DNA of 33,431 nucleotides. Origin: Fidelibacterota bacterium (GTDB taxonomy: Bacteria > Fidelibacterota > Marinisomatia > Marinisomatales > UBA1611). Location: the NCBI GenBank assembly GCA_002718655.1, contig PBFM01000014.1:23925-57355 (forward strand), given 5' to 3'. The notes under the pieces were generated by a model. The model made no database searches and was not told where the DNA came from. It saw only the letters and a list, made by a program, of their open reading frames with translations. The position numbers and the translations under genes were made by a program. Below are positions 1 to 9,325 of this stretch, one piece after another. Every line of letters starts with the position of its first letter. Position 1 is the stretch's first letter.

Positions 1-806
1 GCTCCGCCTGAAACAGCATTTCCTGTAAAGGCGTCTTCAATTATCATAATAAATATTTTAGGTATCAAAGTAAAATTATTGATTAAGATCAATACAGCTG
101 ATATCACATACAAACCAACCATAGTTGGTACCATTCTACTTGCAACCCTTGCTATTCGTTGAATACCACCAAAGATTACTGATGCAACAATAACAGCTAC
201 AATTACACCAGTAATTAGGTTTCCAATAAAAGGGTTACCTTGAAAAAAACCCATTGGTTGATAAAAGTAATCGCGTACAATCTGTGATAACTGGTTTGCC
301 TGGAAAAAGACAAGGCAACCAAAAAGTCCTGATATACTAAATAATATTGCTAATGGTCTGAATGTCCTGCCTAGACCCTCCTCTATAAAATACATTACAC
401 CGCCTTGAATTTCTCCTTTGTCATCCGTACCCCTATACATCAAAGCTAGGGTACAGGTGAAAAACTTCGTACTCATTCCCAGTATTGCGGTTATCCACAT
501 CCAAAAAACTGCACCAGGACCGCCAGTATGAATTGCCACTGCAACACCAGCGATGTTGCCCATCCCAACTGTGCCTGCAAGTGCACTAGAAAGTGCTTCA
601 AAGTGAGTTATTTGACCTGGATCATTATCTGAATCATATTTGCCAAGTAAAATGTCGATTGCATGTTTAAAATAAGAAATCGGTACTAAACGGCTGTATA
701 TTGAAAAAAATATACCTCCGCCAAGAAGTAAAAAAACAAGAGGAAGTCCCCATAAAATACCTGAAACATTGCTTATTGTTTCTTCTAAAATTTTAAAATA
801 GTCCAT
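1..806 (-). CDS. Sodium:alanine symporter family (AGCS) transporter, N-terminal part
   Basis: The gene starts with ATG at 806 and runs off the left edge, leaving about 268 residues of a family usually near 450-550. I translated it by hand. It starts MDYFKILEETISN and has several hydrophobic segments. The family-typical stretch contains GTVGMGNIAGVAVAIHTGGP followed by FWMWITAILGMSTKF. Proteins of this family (AlsT/DagA type) import alanine or glycine together with sodium across the inner membrane. The substrate here is inferred from the family, not from a specific residue. The gene is divergent from the LptF/LptG-type permease at 869, with only 62 bases between the two starts. No Shine-Dalgarno sequence is obvious. 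No frameshift is seen in the visible part. Confidence 0.9.
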   Translation of the reverse strand, partial: MDYFKILEETISNVSGILWGLPLVFLLLGGGIFFSIYSRLVPISYFKHAIDILLGKYDSDNDPGQITHFEALSSALAGTVGMGNIAGVAVAIHTGGPGAVFWMWITAILGMSTKFFTCTLALMYRGTDDKGEIQGGVMYFIEEGLGRTFRPLAILFSISGLFGCLVFFQANQLSQIVRDYFYQPMGFFQGNPFIGNLITGVIVAVIVASVIFGGIQRIARVASRMVPTMVGLYVISAVLILINNFTLIPKIFIMIIEDAFTGNAVSGG

Positions 807-868
807 TCTATATCATTTTATTATTGGTACAATTTGATGAAATTCACTAATCAATCATACTGAATTTA
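807..868. promoter_or_regulatory. Divergent intergenic region, probably holding promoters for both neighbours
   Basis: These 62 bases separate two divergent start codons, so promoters in both directions are expected. On the plus strand there is a weak pair, TTGATG and CATACT, 16 bases apart, which would give a very short leader for the LptF/LptG-type gene. No convincing pair is seen on the minus strand. No ribosome binding site is obvious on either side. Confidence 0.3.
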
Positions 869-1963
869 ATGTTAAATAGACTAGACCAATATCTCATTCG
901 CCAATTTTTAACGATTCTTTCTATTTCTTTATTGGGTTTCTTATCAATTTTTTTAATTGTGGATCTAATAGAGAACCTAGATCGATTTATGGATAATAAT
1001 GTACCAGTAGCAATTACTTTAAAATATTATCTTTATACTATACCATATTTTTTAAGTATTGGATTACCAATGGCGGTCTTAATCTCAACTGTTTTTAGTC
1101 TTGGAAACATAGTAAAACATAATGAATGGACGGTTTTAAAAGCATCAGGAATTAGTATTTATAGAATTACCATACCATACGTTCTATGTGGTGTTATATT
1201 ATCTGGCATATCCTTTATGCTTGATAATATGCTTGTTGCTTATGGAAACGAAAAACGGTTTGAAATTGATAGAGAATTCGTAAAACGTAAATCAAGACAC
1301 AAGCTTAAAAACATATTAAAAAATATATTCATTCAAAAAAATGTGTCAACTCATATATCATTATCAAAATATTACATCAGAAAAAAAACTGGTAACAATC
1401 TAACTATGATAGATTTAGGTGAAAGAAAATTGCGTAAAAGAATAGATGCAAAAAAAATCATATGGAATCAAGATTCTTCAAAATGGGCTTTGCAAAACTA
1501 TTCAATTAGGTATTTTAGCCAAGCTGGTTCGGAAACAGAAGTGATACTAGGTAAAAAAGACACACTTATGAATCTTGGATTTATACCAGGAGAAATTCAA
1601 CAAAATTATAGAAAACCAGAAGAGCTAGATTATTTTATGTTAACTAAACAAATTAAAAAGCTAAAAACGAATGGTGTTGATACAAAACGTTGGGAAGTAA
1701 CTAGATTAATTAAAATCTCTTTTGCATTCACAAACTTAATTGTGATATTGTGTGGCATACCTCTTGTTCTGATAAAAGAAAAAAATAATTTATCCTTTGG
1801 TATGGGAGCAAGCATTTTCGTTATTTTTGGATATTATGCATTAATCAAATTTGGTCAATCTCTTGGTTTTAAGGGTATCCTCGAGCCTTTAGTCGCGGCT
1901 TGGATGGGGAATTTTATTTTTTTTATGGCATCAATAATTTTATTTTGGAGATGCAGAACATAA
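869..1963 (+). CDS. LptF/LptG family permease (YjgP/YjgQ)
   Basis: This 364-residue protein matches the LptF/LptG permease plan. It has transmembrane segments near residues 10-35, 55-78 and 100-120, then a periplasmic beta-rich domain (about 130-275), then three more segments near 283-303, 309-327 and 337-360. The stretch GNIVKHNEWTVLKASGIS is the typical coupling region that contacts the LptB ATPase. In the family, LptF and LptG form the inner-membrane part of the machine that extracts lipopolysaccharide and passes it to the periplasmic bridge. Only one permease is present here, and I cannot say whether it is LptF or LptG. It is the only plus-strand gene in the window and converges on the barrel gene ending at 1998. 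No Shine-Dalgarno sequence precedes the ATG. Confidence 0.9.
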   Translation: MLNRLDQYLIRQFLTILSISLLGFLSIFLIVDLIENLDRFMDNNVPVAITLKYYLYTIPYFLSIGLPMAVLISTVFSLGNIVKHNEWTVLKASGISIYRITIPYVLCGVILSGISFMLDNMLVAYGNEKRFEIDREFVKRKSRHKLKNILKNIFIQKNVSTHISLSKYYIRKKTGNNLTMIDLGERKLRKRIDAKKIIWNQDSSKWALQNYSIRYFSQAGSETEVILGKKDTLMNLGFIPGEIQQNYRKPEELDYFMLTKQIKKLKTNGVDTKRWEVTRLIKISFAFTNLIVILCGIPLVLIKEKNNLSFGMGASIFVIFGYYALIKFGQSLGFKGILEPLVAAWMGNFIFFMASIILFWRCRT

Positions 1964-1997
1964 TCATATTCATCTATGGTTTTGGTAAGGGACCCTT

Positions 1998-3338
1998 CTA
2001 GTTTGATTTTTCTTTATCTTTCCCAACTAATGTTAAACCCATCGAAAGATTAAAACCTTTCATAGTATGAAGCCACATTCCGTTTCTGAATGCAAATCCG
2101 AAATCGTACATTACGATACCTTTCTTGATACCGAATCCCATACCTAATTCCTTAAAGTCACCACCGCCCCAAGCAAATCCTATTCTCATTGGAATATGTT
2201 TTAAGCGTGTCCATTCTGTTCCTATAGACCATTTCCACCTTTTTCTTGAATAATATTTGTTTTCAAAACCAGCTATAAGATCTGATGCAATTAAAAAATT
2301 TCCTGCTTGCTTTGATAATCCCATTCTGAATGTGGCAGGCATACGGGTAATGAATTCTTTTTGATTTTTCGGCACGAAAAATTCAGTATTGTTTGTAAAT
2401 AATGAGTCCTCACCGAGCCTATCTGCACGAATTGTATCTATGTTGAATGTATATAATATTGATTCATTCGCATTTAATTCATCATCACCCCATCTAAAGG
2501 GATAAAAACTTGAAGTAAGAGGATTAATACTTGTAGATGTATTGCTTCCTCCCTGCTTCCACATAATCGATCCAACAAGATTTATTATGGATATACCAAA
2601 CTGCCAATCTTTATAAGGCCTTGAGACTACTCCAATATCAAATCCAAATCCTGCCCCACCCACTCCCTGCCTTAATATGTACCTTCCATTACCATATATT
2701 CCTTCATCATCAGTTATGAGATTAGAATATGATGAATCCTCGTCTACGCCTAAATAAAATAAACCCTGCATATACTTCGCCGTCACACCCCAGGACATAG
2801 ATTTGAATGGTATTCCAAAAGAAAATCCATATTCATTCATACCCAAGATTTCATAATTAAATTCTAAGTCTAAATTAGTTTTTTGACCGTTACCATACAT
2901 AATCAGTTCCAATAAACCTATTGGCAGACGATAATTTTGCAGTATCATATTATTAGCAGAAAATGCTTTATTCCCTATTGATAGATTAAGCAGCGGTATC
3001 GGCATATGGGTATCCATAAAAAAGGACATGCCATCTGCAGCTTCTAATTCCCTAAAAATAGCATTTTTTTCTTTTGTATCTAGAGTATCTCCGCTATAGG
3101 CAGCAATATTTTCAATTGAAAAGAAATTGCCAACTAGGCCAAAATCAAATTGGAACCCCTGGTACATAAATGGTTTATTTTGTTGGAGACCAATTAGACC
3201 AGGATTATATCCTACACTAAAAATCCCCTGGGCGATTGTAGTGTAAGCCCCTGCCATACCTACTACCCTTGGATCACGTTTTGTTTGTGCTTGAATGGTG
3301 ATACTCAGTACAAGAGAAATAAATATAAGTTTCTTCAT
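1998..3338 (-). CDS. PorV/FadL-like outer-membrane beta-barrel protein
   Basis: This is a 446-residue protein with a clear signal peptide (MKKLIFISLVLSITIQAQ). Alternating aromatic and glycine-rich strands then run to the C-terminus. The mature start, DPRVVGMAGAYTTIAQGI with SVGYNPGLIG just after, resembles the N-terminus of PorV and related FadL-type barrels of the FCB group, where an N-A/G-P motif marks the hatch region. The exact role (type IX secretion shuttle, hydrophobic transport, or something else) cannot be read from the sequence. Its ATG overlaps the stop of the upstream 1056-residue lipoprotein gene as ATGA, so the two are probably co-translated. It converges on the LptF/LptG-type gene with 34 bases between stops and no obvious terminator. 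Confidence 0.7.
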   Translation of the reverse strand: MKKLIFISLVLSITIQAQTKRDPRVVGMAGAYTTIAQGIFSVGYNPGLIGLQQNKPFMYQGFQFDFGLVGNFFSIENIAAYSGDTLDTKEKNAIFRELEAADGMSFFMDTHMPIPLLNLSIGNKAFSANNMILQNYRLPIGLLELIMYGNGQKTNLDLEFNYEILGMNEYGFSFGIPFKSMSWGVTAKYMQGLFYLGVDEDSSYSNLITDDEGIYGNGRYILRQGVGGAGFGFDIGVVSRPYKDWQFGISIINLVGSIMWKQGGSNTSTSINPLTSSFYPFRWGDDELNANESILYTFNIDTIRADRLGEDSLFTNNTEFFVPKNQKEFITRMPATFRMGLSKQAGNFLIASDLIAGFENKYYSRKRWKWSIGTEWTRLKHIPMRIGFAWGGGDFKELGMGFGIKKGIVMYDFGFAFRNGMWLHTMKGFNLSMGLTLVGKDKEKSN

Positions 3339-6300
3339 CTATTATTCCAAATCACCTTGGGTTTTGTAGTAAATGATCTGCGATGGCTAGAATTTTCTCG
3401 TATTTTTATGAAATATCCGTTTATGTCACAAGCTCCGCCATTAGATGCAACAATTTTTAATCTAAGCGAGTCAGTTTCAGTTAATCCACTTGACGATAAA
3501 TCCCAATTATAGGTACCAGTATTATCCAAACCACCCTCAATTAATGTCCAATTATTTGTAATTGTACAAAAACCTTTTTTATAGGTATTTGAATCGCTAG
3601 TAATTGAATAGAAGATATCAACAGATTCATCACTGCTTCCATAGGTAGCCCATTTTATATCATATGATTGATCATTGTACAAGGTTTGTCCTCCATTAGG
3701 ATAGGTAAGAATCAATTCATTCTCAGCTGAACCAAAGGCTCCAGTGCTACTTACCGTAAAAGTAATGAACGAACTTATGTCTAAGTAATCTTTTGTTGAA
3801 ATAAATGCACCCACGCTACCAGTTCCAGGAAGATGAAATCTAGGCATTGTATAATGATTTCCGTAATCAGTCAGTAAAAAAATTTGTGAAGTGTCAATTG
3901 TACTCGCATAAACTCCTGTACCAGGAATAGCAACCATCCCTTCTGGAAAACCAGATGAATCATTTTCTCCATAGTAGGATAAAGGATCGGGGAGAATAAA
4001 TTTAAATAATGTATCAACATATGAGAAAATTGAATCAACTCCAGAGCCATTTGTTTTGACAATGTATGGTAAACCATCAATGCACTCGGAATAGTCAGTC
4101 ATGACATCATAAATATAAATATTACTATTGCTATCTGGTGACATGTCACTACACCTTCTAATAATATATAAACTATCCATTAAGGAATCCAGGATTCCTT
4201 GAGTAGCGAGGGTATCTCGAAAAAAGTTTAGTTGGTCACGAGTTGTATCTTGAGGAAATTGAGATTTATTACTCATCAACACGGAAACCTCAGCACCAAA
4301 TGGCATTGCATTTGTGATGGTTGACACTAAGCTTGTTTCTAAAAGACTATTTCTAATTTTATATCTTGTATCGTGGTCAACCTCTTCTATTTCAGTTGAA
4401 TTACCCATAAAGGTCATTGGAGAAATCTGTAATACAAGAGGTATTGTAACTCTGAAACCTCCTCCAATGGCTTTACCTCCTGCTATTTCTCCTCTGCCAT
4501 CCACTTTTGCTGTTGGATTAATTACCATCGAAACTGGATTTGATGCTAAAAGATCAATTATGGTTGAACAAGTATCGCATGGAGTCTCAGTTTTAACATA
4601 TGAAGGAAGTGAATCATTAACAGATTTGTAAATTGAAATAGTTGTACCAAGTTTATTAAGTGCAATTATTGTCATAGATGTATCTAATGGACTATCAGAG
4701 TCTGGAAACCCAACAGTGTCCACGTTTACAGGAACATATGTAAGATCACCTAGACTATTGTATCCTTTAAATTCCATGAACATCTTGATTGGCAGTCTAA
4801 TTTGATTTTTAAAAATTATTTCAATCATTGCTTCAGTAGGGACTGCTCCAGTTAATCCAGGAGGGATTTCTTGGGACGTTGGTTCTGCAGGTAATTCCAT
4901 ATATAAATTAGCCCCAATAGACGCAAACTCTAATTTATCCAATTGCATATTCATTGTGAACTCACCTAATGGAGAACCATCCAAAGGTATGCTGGCTTTT
5001 TGTTCAGGTATGGCTATGTCTAAATCAAGGTCAAAACTAGTAAAAGCACTGTCTGGCCAGCAATCATCATCACATAAACCAAGTTCACAATCTTGAAAAT
5101 CACAGGGGATACCATCAGGACCATCATTATCACCATAAATACTCTGCAAAAAGTAACCATGCATAGGAAAGTTTCTATCTATATTTACGCCCTTTCTAAG
5201 AACTGTATCTATTTTCACAGAATCGCTGGTTGAAGGAAATGGTGTAAAATTCTTAAAGTTCATCAAAAATCTCATATCAAAAGGAAAGGAACTCGCTAGA
5301 TTACTTATTGCCAATACATTTGATACGGGGCTTTCAGTATCTGCTTCATCTTTTAATTTGTTTCTATATATTTCCATCCTACTAATTCCTGATTCACTCA
5401 TATCTAATTCAGGCAGCTCTATAGATGGTAGCTCTAATGCATCTGATAAAGAGTAATTATTAGTAGTGACATCAATACTATCAATTCCTGACATCTGGAA
5501 AGCAATTTCAAAATCAACATAAAGAGATCCTGGCTCTATGGTAACATAATTATCTGCGGGTGCAAGAGACATATTTGTGGCTAATTTTAAATAATTTACT
5601 AGACCTTTTCCTGACAGATTGGTGTTATGGGAATAAGTTTGGCCAGATTGTAAAGTAGATAACGAATCATGATCAGCAAGAGTATCACTTAAAAATATGT
5701 TACTATTACCAGTTACCATATAAGAGTATATGTTCTCAAGATTAGTTGGTATTCCGTTATTTTTAAAGGAGGTCTTGTACACACTATTGGTAGGATGTGT
5801 ACCAATCACCAAGGTATCTACGCTCGCAATGATTGGTGGATCATCCGGGAGAGGTATTGATGATAATCCAAGGTCAATAGTTGTATCAAGAGCAGTAGAT
5901 AATATACCCATTACAGAATCAAATAACGCAACTATAAGAGTGTTGTAATCTTCAGAGGTCATAGTTCTTACAGAATCAGTTGGGAAACTGAATGGCCTAC
6001 CCAACGTATCACCAGTCTCAGGATCCGTAAAACATTCCGTAGTCTCTACTCCAAGAACCGTTATGGTAGTACAATATGCTGCAGTATCTTGATAAACTCG
6101 TGCACCATATAGTACCACGTCAATTCGCTGGTCTATGGAAATGCCAGGGAGATCTAAATCCAAGTTTATTCCTTCAATTTCTCCTGAAGCAATAGCTTGA
6201 TCAAGCCCAAGAGGAATGGATGGTAATTCAGGCAACTCAGAAGCAGGCATTTCTCCTTCCTGAATAATTACAAATCCTAATGAATCTTCAGTAAGAAAAA

Positions 6301-6505
6301 TGCCTGCGGTTGAATCTGATATATCAACCATTTGATATTTTGATTTAACTAAGGGTATCTTGAGATCCAGATACCAAGTCGGCATCTCAAACTTATCTGG
6401 GATATCAAAATCACAAGAAACAAAAATGATTGTTAACACAATCAGTAATATGTTTTTGACGCCCTTATTAAAGTTAAATAGGGTATGTCTCGGGTTTACC
6501 TTCAT
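3335..6505 (-). CDS. Large predicted lipoprotein with C-terminal Ig-like domain, function unknown
   Basis: I do not recognise the main body of this 1056-residue protein. A lipoprotein signal peptide is visible: basic N-terminus, hydrophobic run, then FVSC with the lipidated cysteine at residue 31. Residues 40-900 are beta-rich and acidic, with repeated proline and leucine turns (LPELPSIPLG near 91, LELPSIELPELD near 358). A cysteine-rich acidic patch (C468, C473, C478, C482) may bind a metal or form disulfides. Residues about 930-1037 look like an Ig-like domain of the Kre9/KNH type, with TYPNGGQTL and DIKWATYG. It overlaps the barrel gene by four bases (ATGA). That suggests a surface or periplasmic lipoprotein working with a barrel, which is inference. 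The Shine-Dalgarno match is weak. Confidence 0.75.
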   Translation of the reverse strand: MKVNPRHTLFNFNKGVKNILLIVLTIIFVSCDFDIPDKFEMPTWYLDLKIPLVKSKYQMVDISDSTAGIFLTEDSLGFVIIQEGEMPASELPELPSIPLGLDQAIASGEIEGINLDLDLPGISIDQRIDVVLYGARVYQDTAAYCTTITVLGVETTECFTDPETGDTLGRPFSFPTDSVRTMTSEDYNTLIVALFDSVMGILSTALDTTIDLGLSSIPLPDDPPIIASVDTLVIGTHPTNSVYKTSFKNNGIPTNLENIYSYMVTGNSNIFLSDTLADHDSLSTLQSGQTYSHNTNLSGKGLVNYLKLATNMSLAPADNYVTIEPGSLYVDFEIAFQMSGIDSIDVTTNNYSLSDALELPSIELPELDMSESGISRMEIYRNKLKDEADTESPVSNVLAISNLASSFPFDMRFLMNFKNFTPFPSTSDSVKIDTVLRKGVNIDRNFPMHGYFLQSIYGDNDGPDGIPCDFQDCELGLCDDDCWPDSAFTSFDLDLDIAIPEQKASIPLDGSPLGEFTMNMQLDKLEFASIGANLYMELPAEPTSQEIPPGLTGAVPTEAMIEIIFKNQIRLPIKMFMEFKGYNSLGDLTYVPVNVDTVGFPDSDSPLDTSMTIIALNKLGTTISIYKSVNDSLPSYVKTETPCDTCSTIIDLLASNPVSMVINPTAKVDGRGEIAGGKAIGGGFRVTIPLVLQISPMTFMGNSTEIEEVDHDTRYKIRNSLLETSLVSTITNAMPFGAEVSVLMSNKSQFPQDTTRDQLNFFRDTLATQGILDSLMDSLYIIRRCSDMSPDSNSNIYIYDVMTDYSECIDGLPYIVKTNGSGVDSIFSYVDTLFKFILPDPLSYYGENDSSGFPEGMVAIPGTGVYASTIDTSQIFLLTDYGNHYTMPRFHLPGTGSVGAFISTKDYLDISSFITFTVSSTGAFGSAENELILTYPNGGQTLYNDQSYDIKWATYGSSDESVDIFYSITSDSNTYKKGFCTITNNWTLIEGGLDNTGTYNWDLSSSGLTETDSLRLKIVASNGGACDINGYFIKIRENSSHRRSFTTKPKVIWNNR

Positions 6506-6623
6506 GTTAAGCCAATTTTATTGGACTTCCGCACCCGAATTTGTAAAATTATTTTCAGAGATACAAAAACAAAAAATTAAAATTATATGAATTAATTAAG
6601 TATCTGATTTTAAATGATTTAAA

Positions 6624-8069
6624 TTAATATCTATAATGGTCTGGCTTGTATGGCCCGTCTTTAGGCACTCCAATATAGTCTGCTTGCTCGTCAGTTAATT
6701 CAGTTAATTCAATACCTAGATGATCTAAGTGGAGTCTTGCCACTTCCTCATCTAATTCTTTTGGAAGCATATATACCCCTATCTCTGGTGCGTTTTGAGC
6801 TAAAGCAATTTGAGCCATAACTTGGTTAGTAAATGAATTTGACATAACAAAACTAGGATGACCAGTTGCACACCCTAAATTTACCAACCTACCTTCTGCA
6901 AGTAAGAATATTTCATGGCCATCTGGAAATTTGTATCTATGAACTTGAGGCTTTATTGTTTCTCTTTGAACAGATTTATCATCGTTTAGTGCATTGACTT
7001 GAATTTCATTATCAAAATGACCAATATTACACACTACTGCTTGATCTCTCATACCATACATATGATCTTTTGTGATAACATCTTTATTTCCAGTTGTTGT
7101 TACAAAAATATGCCCTTCATCAATAACATTCTCAACCGTTGTTACCTCAAAACCTTCCATAGCAGCCTGCAATGCGCATATTGGGTCAATTTCCGTTACG
7201 ATTACCCTTGCTCCATAACCACGCATTGATTGTGCACATCCTCTGCCAACATCACCATATCCACAAATAATAACAGTCTTACCAGCAACCATCACATCAA
7301 GAGCCCTTTTTAGACCATCTGCTAGAGATTCACGACATCCATAAACATTATCAAACTTTGATTTTGTTACAGAATCATTAACATTATATGCTGGAAATAA
7401 TAAATGTCCATCTTTTTCCATTTGAACAAGCCTATGTACACCAGTCGTAGTTTCCTCTGAGACACCAATAATATTCTCTTGCAATTTATGCCAATGATTC
7501 GAATCTTTTTTAAGTACTTCTCTTAAAAGATTTTCTATTATGACTTCTTCTTCAATTTCAGTTTTAATTTCTGGAGCTTTTCTGTATTTCGCATAATATT
7601 CTTCTAATTCATATCCCTTGTGAATAAGCAGAGTTGCATCACCACCATCATCAACAATTAGGTCAGGTCCAGAACCATCTGGATAAGTTAGAGCTTGAAG
7701 GGTACACCACCAGTATTCTTCAAGTGTTTCACCTTTCCAAGCATAGACTGGGATACCAGCTTCAGCAATTACAGCTGCTGCATGATCTTGTGTAGAAAAA
7801 ATATTACAACTTGCCCATCTTACGTTAGCACCAAGTTCAACAAGTGTTTCTATAAGTACTGCAGTTTCAACAGTCATATGTAATGATCCAGTCAACTTTT
7901 TTCCTGCAAGTGGTTTTTCAGGACCATATTTTTTTCTTGTTGACATTAGACCAGGCATTTCTTTTTCAGCGATATCTAAGGCTTTTCTTCCATCTCTTGC
8001 TAGTGATAGGTCTTTTATCTTGTGCGGTAAATTTTCTACAATAGATCGAGTTGTTAATGTATCTGACAT
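6624..8069 (-). CDS. ahcY: Adenosylhomocysteinase (S-adenosylhomocysteine hydrolase)
   Basis: The enzyme hydrolyses S-adenosylhomocysteine to homocysteine and adenosine in the cytoplasm, removing the inhibitory by-product of methylation and feeding homocysteine back to MetH. The protein is 481 residues from the chosen start. Visible marks are GSLHMT (catalytic His64), DDGGD (140-144), EETTTGV, the SVTKSKFDN active-site segment (232-240), the NAD-binding GYGDVGRG (270-277), HFDNE (351-355) and the family C-terminus YKPDHYRY. It carries the roughly 40-residue insert near 150-195 found in many bacterial and plant forms. An in-frame ATG at 8123 would overlap metK by 46 bases. I chose 8069 because AGGA lies six bases upstream and the N-terminus then fits the family. 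It is the last gene of the metH operon; no terminator is evident. Confidence 0.97.
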   Translation of the reverse strand: MSDTLTTRSIVENLPHKIKDLSLARDGRKALDIAEKEMPGLMSTRKKYGPEKPLAGKKLTGSLHMTVETAVLIETLVELGANVRWASCNIFSTQDHAAAVIAEAGIPVYAWKGETLEEYWWCTLQALTYPDGSGPDLIVDDGGDATLLIHKGYELEEYYAKYRKAPEIKTEIEEEVIIENLLREVLKKDSNHWHKLQENIIGVSEETTTGVHRLVQMEKDGHLLFPAYNVNDSVTKSKFDNVYGCRESLADGLKRALDVMVAGKTVIICGYGDVGRGCAQSMRGYGARVIVTEIDPICALQAAMEGFEVTTVENVIDEGHIFVTTTGNKDVITKDHMYGMRDQAVVCNIGHFDNEIQVNALNDDKSVQRETIKPQVHRYKFPDGHEIFLLAEGRLVNLGCATGHPSFVMSNSFTNQVMAQIALAQNAPEIGVYMLPKELDEEVARLHLDHLGIELTELTDEQADYIGVPKDGPYKPDHYRY

Positions 8070-8080
8070 TTCTTTTCCTA
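8070..8080 (-). promoter_or_regulatory. Ribosome binding site of ahcY, overlapping the metK stop codon
   Basis: Read on the minus strand, AGGA (8079-8076) sits six bases before the ATG at 8069 and shares bases with the metK stop TAG (8080-8078). This decides the start against the longer in-frame ATG at 8123 and suggests translational coupling of ahcY to metK. Confidence 0.7.
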
Positions 8081-9253
8081 TGATTTGTTTAAAAGGGTAT
8101 CGACCATATCGGTCTTTTCCCATGTGAATTGATCAAGCTCACGCCCAAAATGGCCATAAGCAGCAGTTTCTCTATAGCGCGGTTTCTTTAAATCTAAATG
8201 TGCAACTATTTCCCCAGGTCTGATAGGGAATACATCTCTAGCAAGCCTTGTTAGATCGTTGTCTGCTTTCTTTCCTGTTCCACCAGTTTTAACATAGAAA
8301 GATGTAGGCTCAGCAACCCCAATACCGTATGACAATTGAACCTCACAACGTTCTGCAAGGCCAGATGCAACTATGTTTTTTGCAATATATCTAGCCATAT
8401 AGGTTGCACTGCGATCAACTTTTGAAGAATCTTTACCTGAAAAAGCTCCACCACCATGAGGTGCATATCCACCATAGGTATCTACAATAATTTTTCTCCC
8501 AGTTAGACCTGTATCTGCCTCAGGACCTCCGTAAACGAACCTACCGGTTCCATTAACGATAAAATTATTTTCATATGCATATCCATAAGAATCAAGTACT
8601 GGTCTTATTACATTTTCAACTATTTCAGTTTTTACAAATTCCAACTCACTTCTTTCATTTCCATATTTGTCAAGCATATCATCATGCTGAGTTGCAATGA
8701 CTGTCTTTTCAATTGATATGGGTTTTGTATTATCATACTTTACTGATACTTGAGACTTACCATCAGGCCTAAGCCAAGTAAGAAAACCCTCCTTACGCAA
8801 CTTAGTTAAACGTTCTGTTAATCTGTGTGCTATTTGAATTGGAAGAGGCATTAACTCCGGTGTTTCTTTGCAAGCAAAACCAAACATTAATCCTTGATCT
8901 CCTGCACCCTGTTCAGATAAGTCATTAGCGTCAACTCCCTGAGCTATTTCTGGGCTCTGTTCATGAAGCTTGGACAGAACTTCTACCTCTTCAGGGTCGA
9001 TCCCACTGTTTGTTTTGTTATATCCAATTGCGCGGATAGCGTCTTTTACTATCTTATCTACATTAATAGATGCAGTAGTTCTAATTTCTCCAGATATGAC
9101 CACAAGACCTTTAGTAGCTAGCGATTCGCATGCTACATGAGCGTCATTATCTTTTGATAGAATATCATCTAAAACAGCATCGGAAAAAGCATCACAAGCT
9201 TTGTCAGGATGCCCCTCAGTTACAGATTCTGATGTAAATAAAAACTTGCTCAT
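8078..9253 (-). CDS. metK: S-adenosylmethionine synthetase
   Basis: The enzyme makes S-adenosylmethionine from methionine and ATP in the cytoplasm. The 391-residue length is typical. Visible marks are EGHPDK with His15 near the N-terminus, the ATP-binding GAGDQG (116-121), the glycine-rich GGGAFSGKD loop (267-275) followed by KVDRS, and the family C-terminus with YGHFGR. The Shine-Dalgarno sequence AGGG lies eight bases before the ATG. It lies 60 bases after metF and eight bases before ahcY on the same strand. As third gene of the metH operon it would be under the SAM-II leader at 13819-13914, so its own product would feed back on its expression. Confidence 0.98.
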   Translation of the reverse strand: MSKFLFTSESVTEGHPDKACDAFSDAVLDDILSKDNDAHVACESLATKGLVVISGEIRTTASINVDKIVKDAIRAIGYNKTNSGIDPEEVEVLSKLHEQSPEIAQGVDANDLSEQGAGDQGLMFGFACKETPELMPLPIQIAHRLTERLTKLRKEGFLTWLRPDGKSQVSVKYDNTKPISIEKTVIATQHDDMLDKYGNERSELEFVKTEIVENVIRPVLDSYGYAYENNFIVNGTGRFVYGGPEADTGLTGRKIIVDTYGGYAPHGGGAFSGKDSSKVDRSATYMARYIAKNIVASGLAERCEVQLSYGIGVAEPTSFYVKTGGTGKKADNDLTRLARDVFPIRPGEIVAHLDLKKPRYRETAAYGHFGRELDQFTWEKTDMVDTLLNKS

Positions 9254-9302
9254 GGAATTCCCTTTTATTTTGGCAAAATAATATGATTTTAAAGGAGCAA
9301 AA

Positions 9303-9325
9303 TATACATTCGTTTATAATGTATA
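9303..9325 (-). repeat. AT-rich inverted repeat across the metF stop codon
   Basis: TATACATT and AATGTATA form an eight-pair stem with a seven-base loop at the end of metF and the start of the metF-metK gap. It is not followed by a clean U-tract, so a terminator is unlikely. It could be a processing or stability element, or chance in AT-rich DNA. Confidence 0.3.

Noticed and set aside
4314-4631. A 105-codon open frame on the plus strand
   Set aside because: It is antisense to the 1056-residue lipoprotein gene, which has a signal peptide and a coupled neighbour.
6512-6524. Small inverted repeat CCAAT/ATTGG just before the 1056-residue lipoprotein start
   Set aside because: Only five pairs with a three-base loop and no T-run; too weak to call a terminator or operator.
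8070-8123. An 18-residue N-terminal extension of ahcY from an ATG at 8123
   Set aside because: It would overlap the end of metK by 46 bases. The start at 8069 has AGGA six bases upstream and gives the N-terminus expected for the family.
9254-9313. A second SAM-responsive leader directly before metK
   Set aside because: The 60 bases are AT-rich and show only part of an inverted repeat and a normal ribosome binding site; there is no GATTTG or GCTAAA core.
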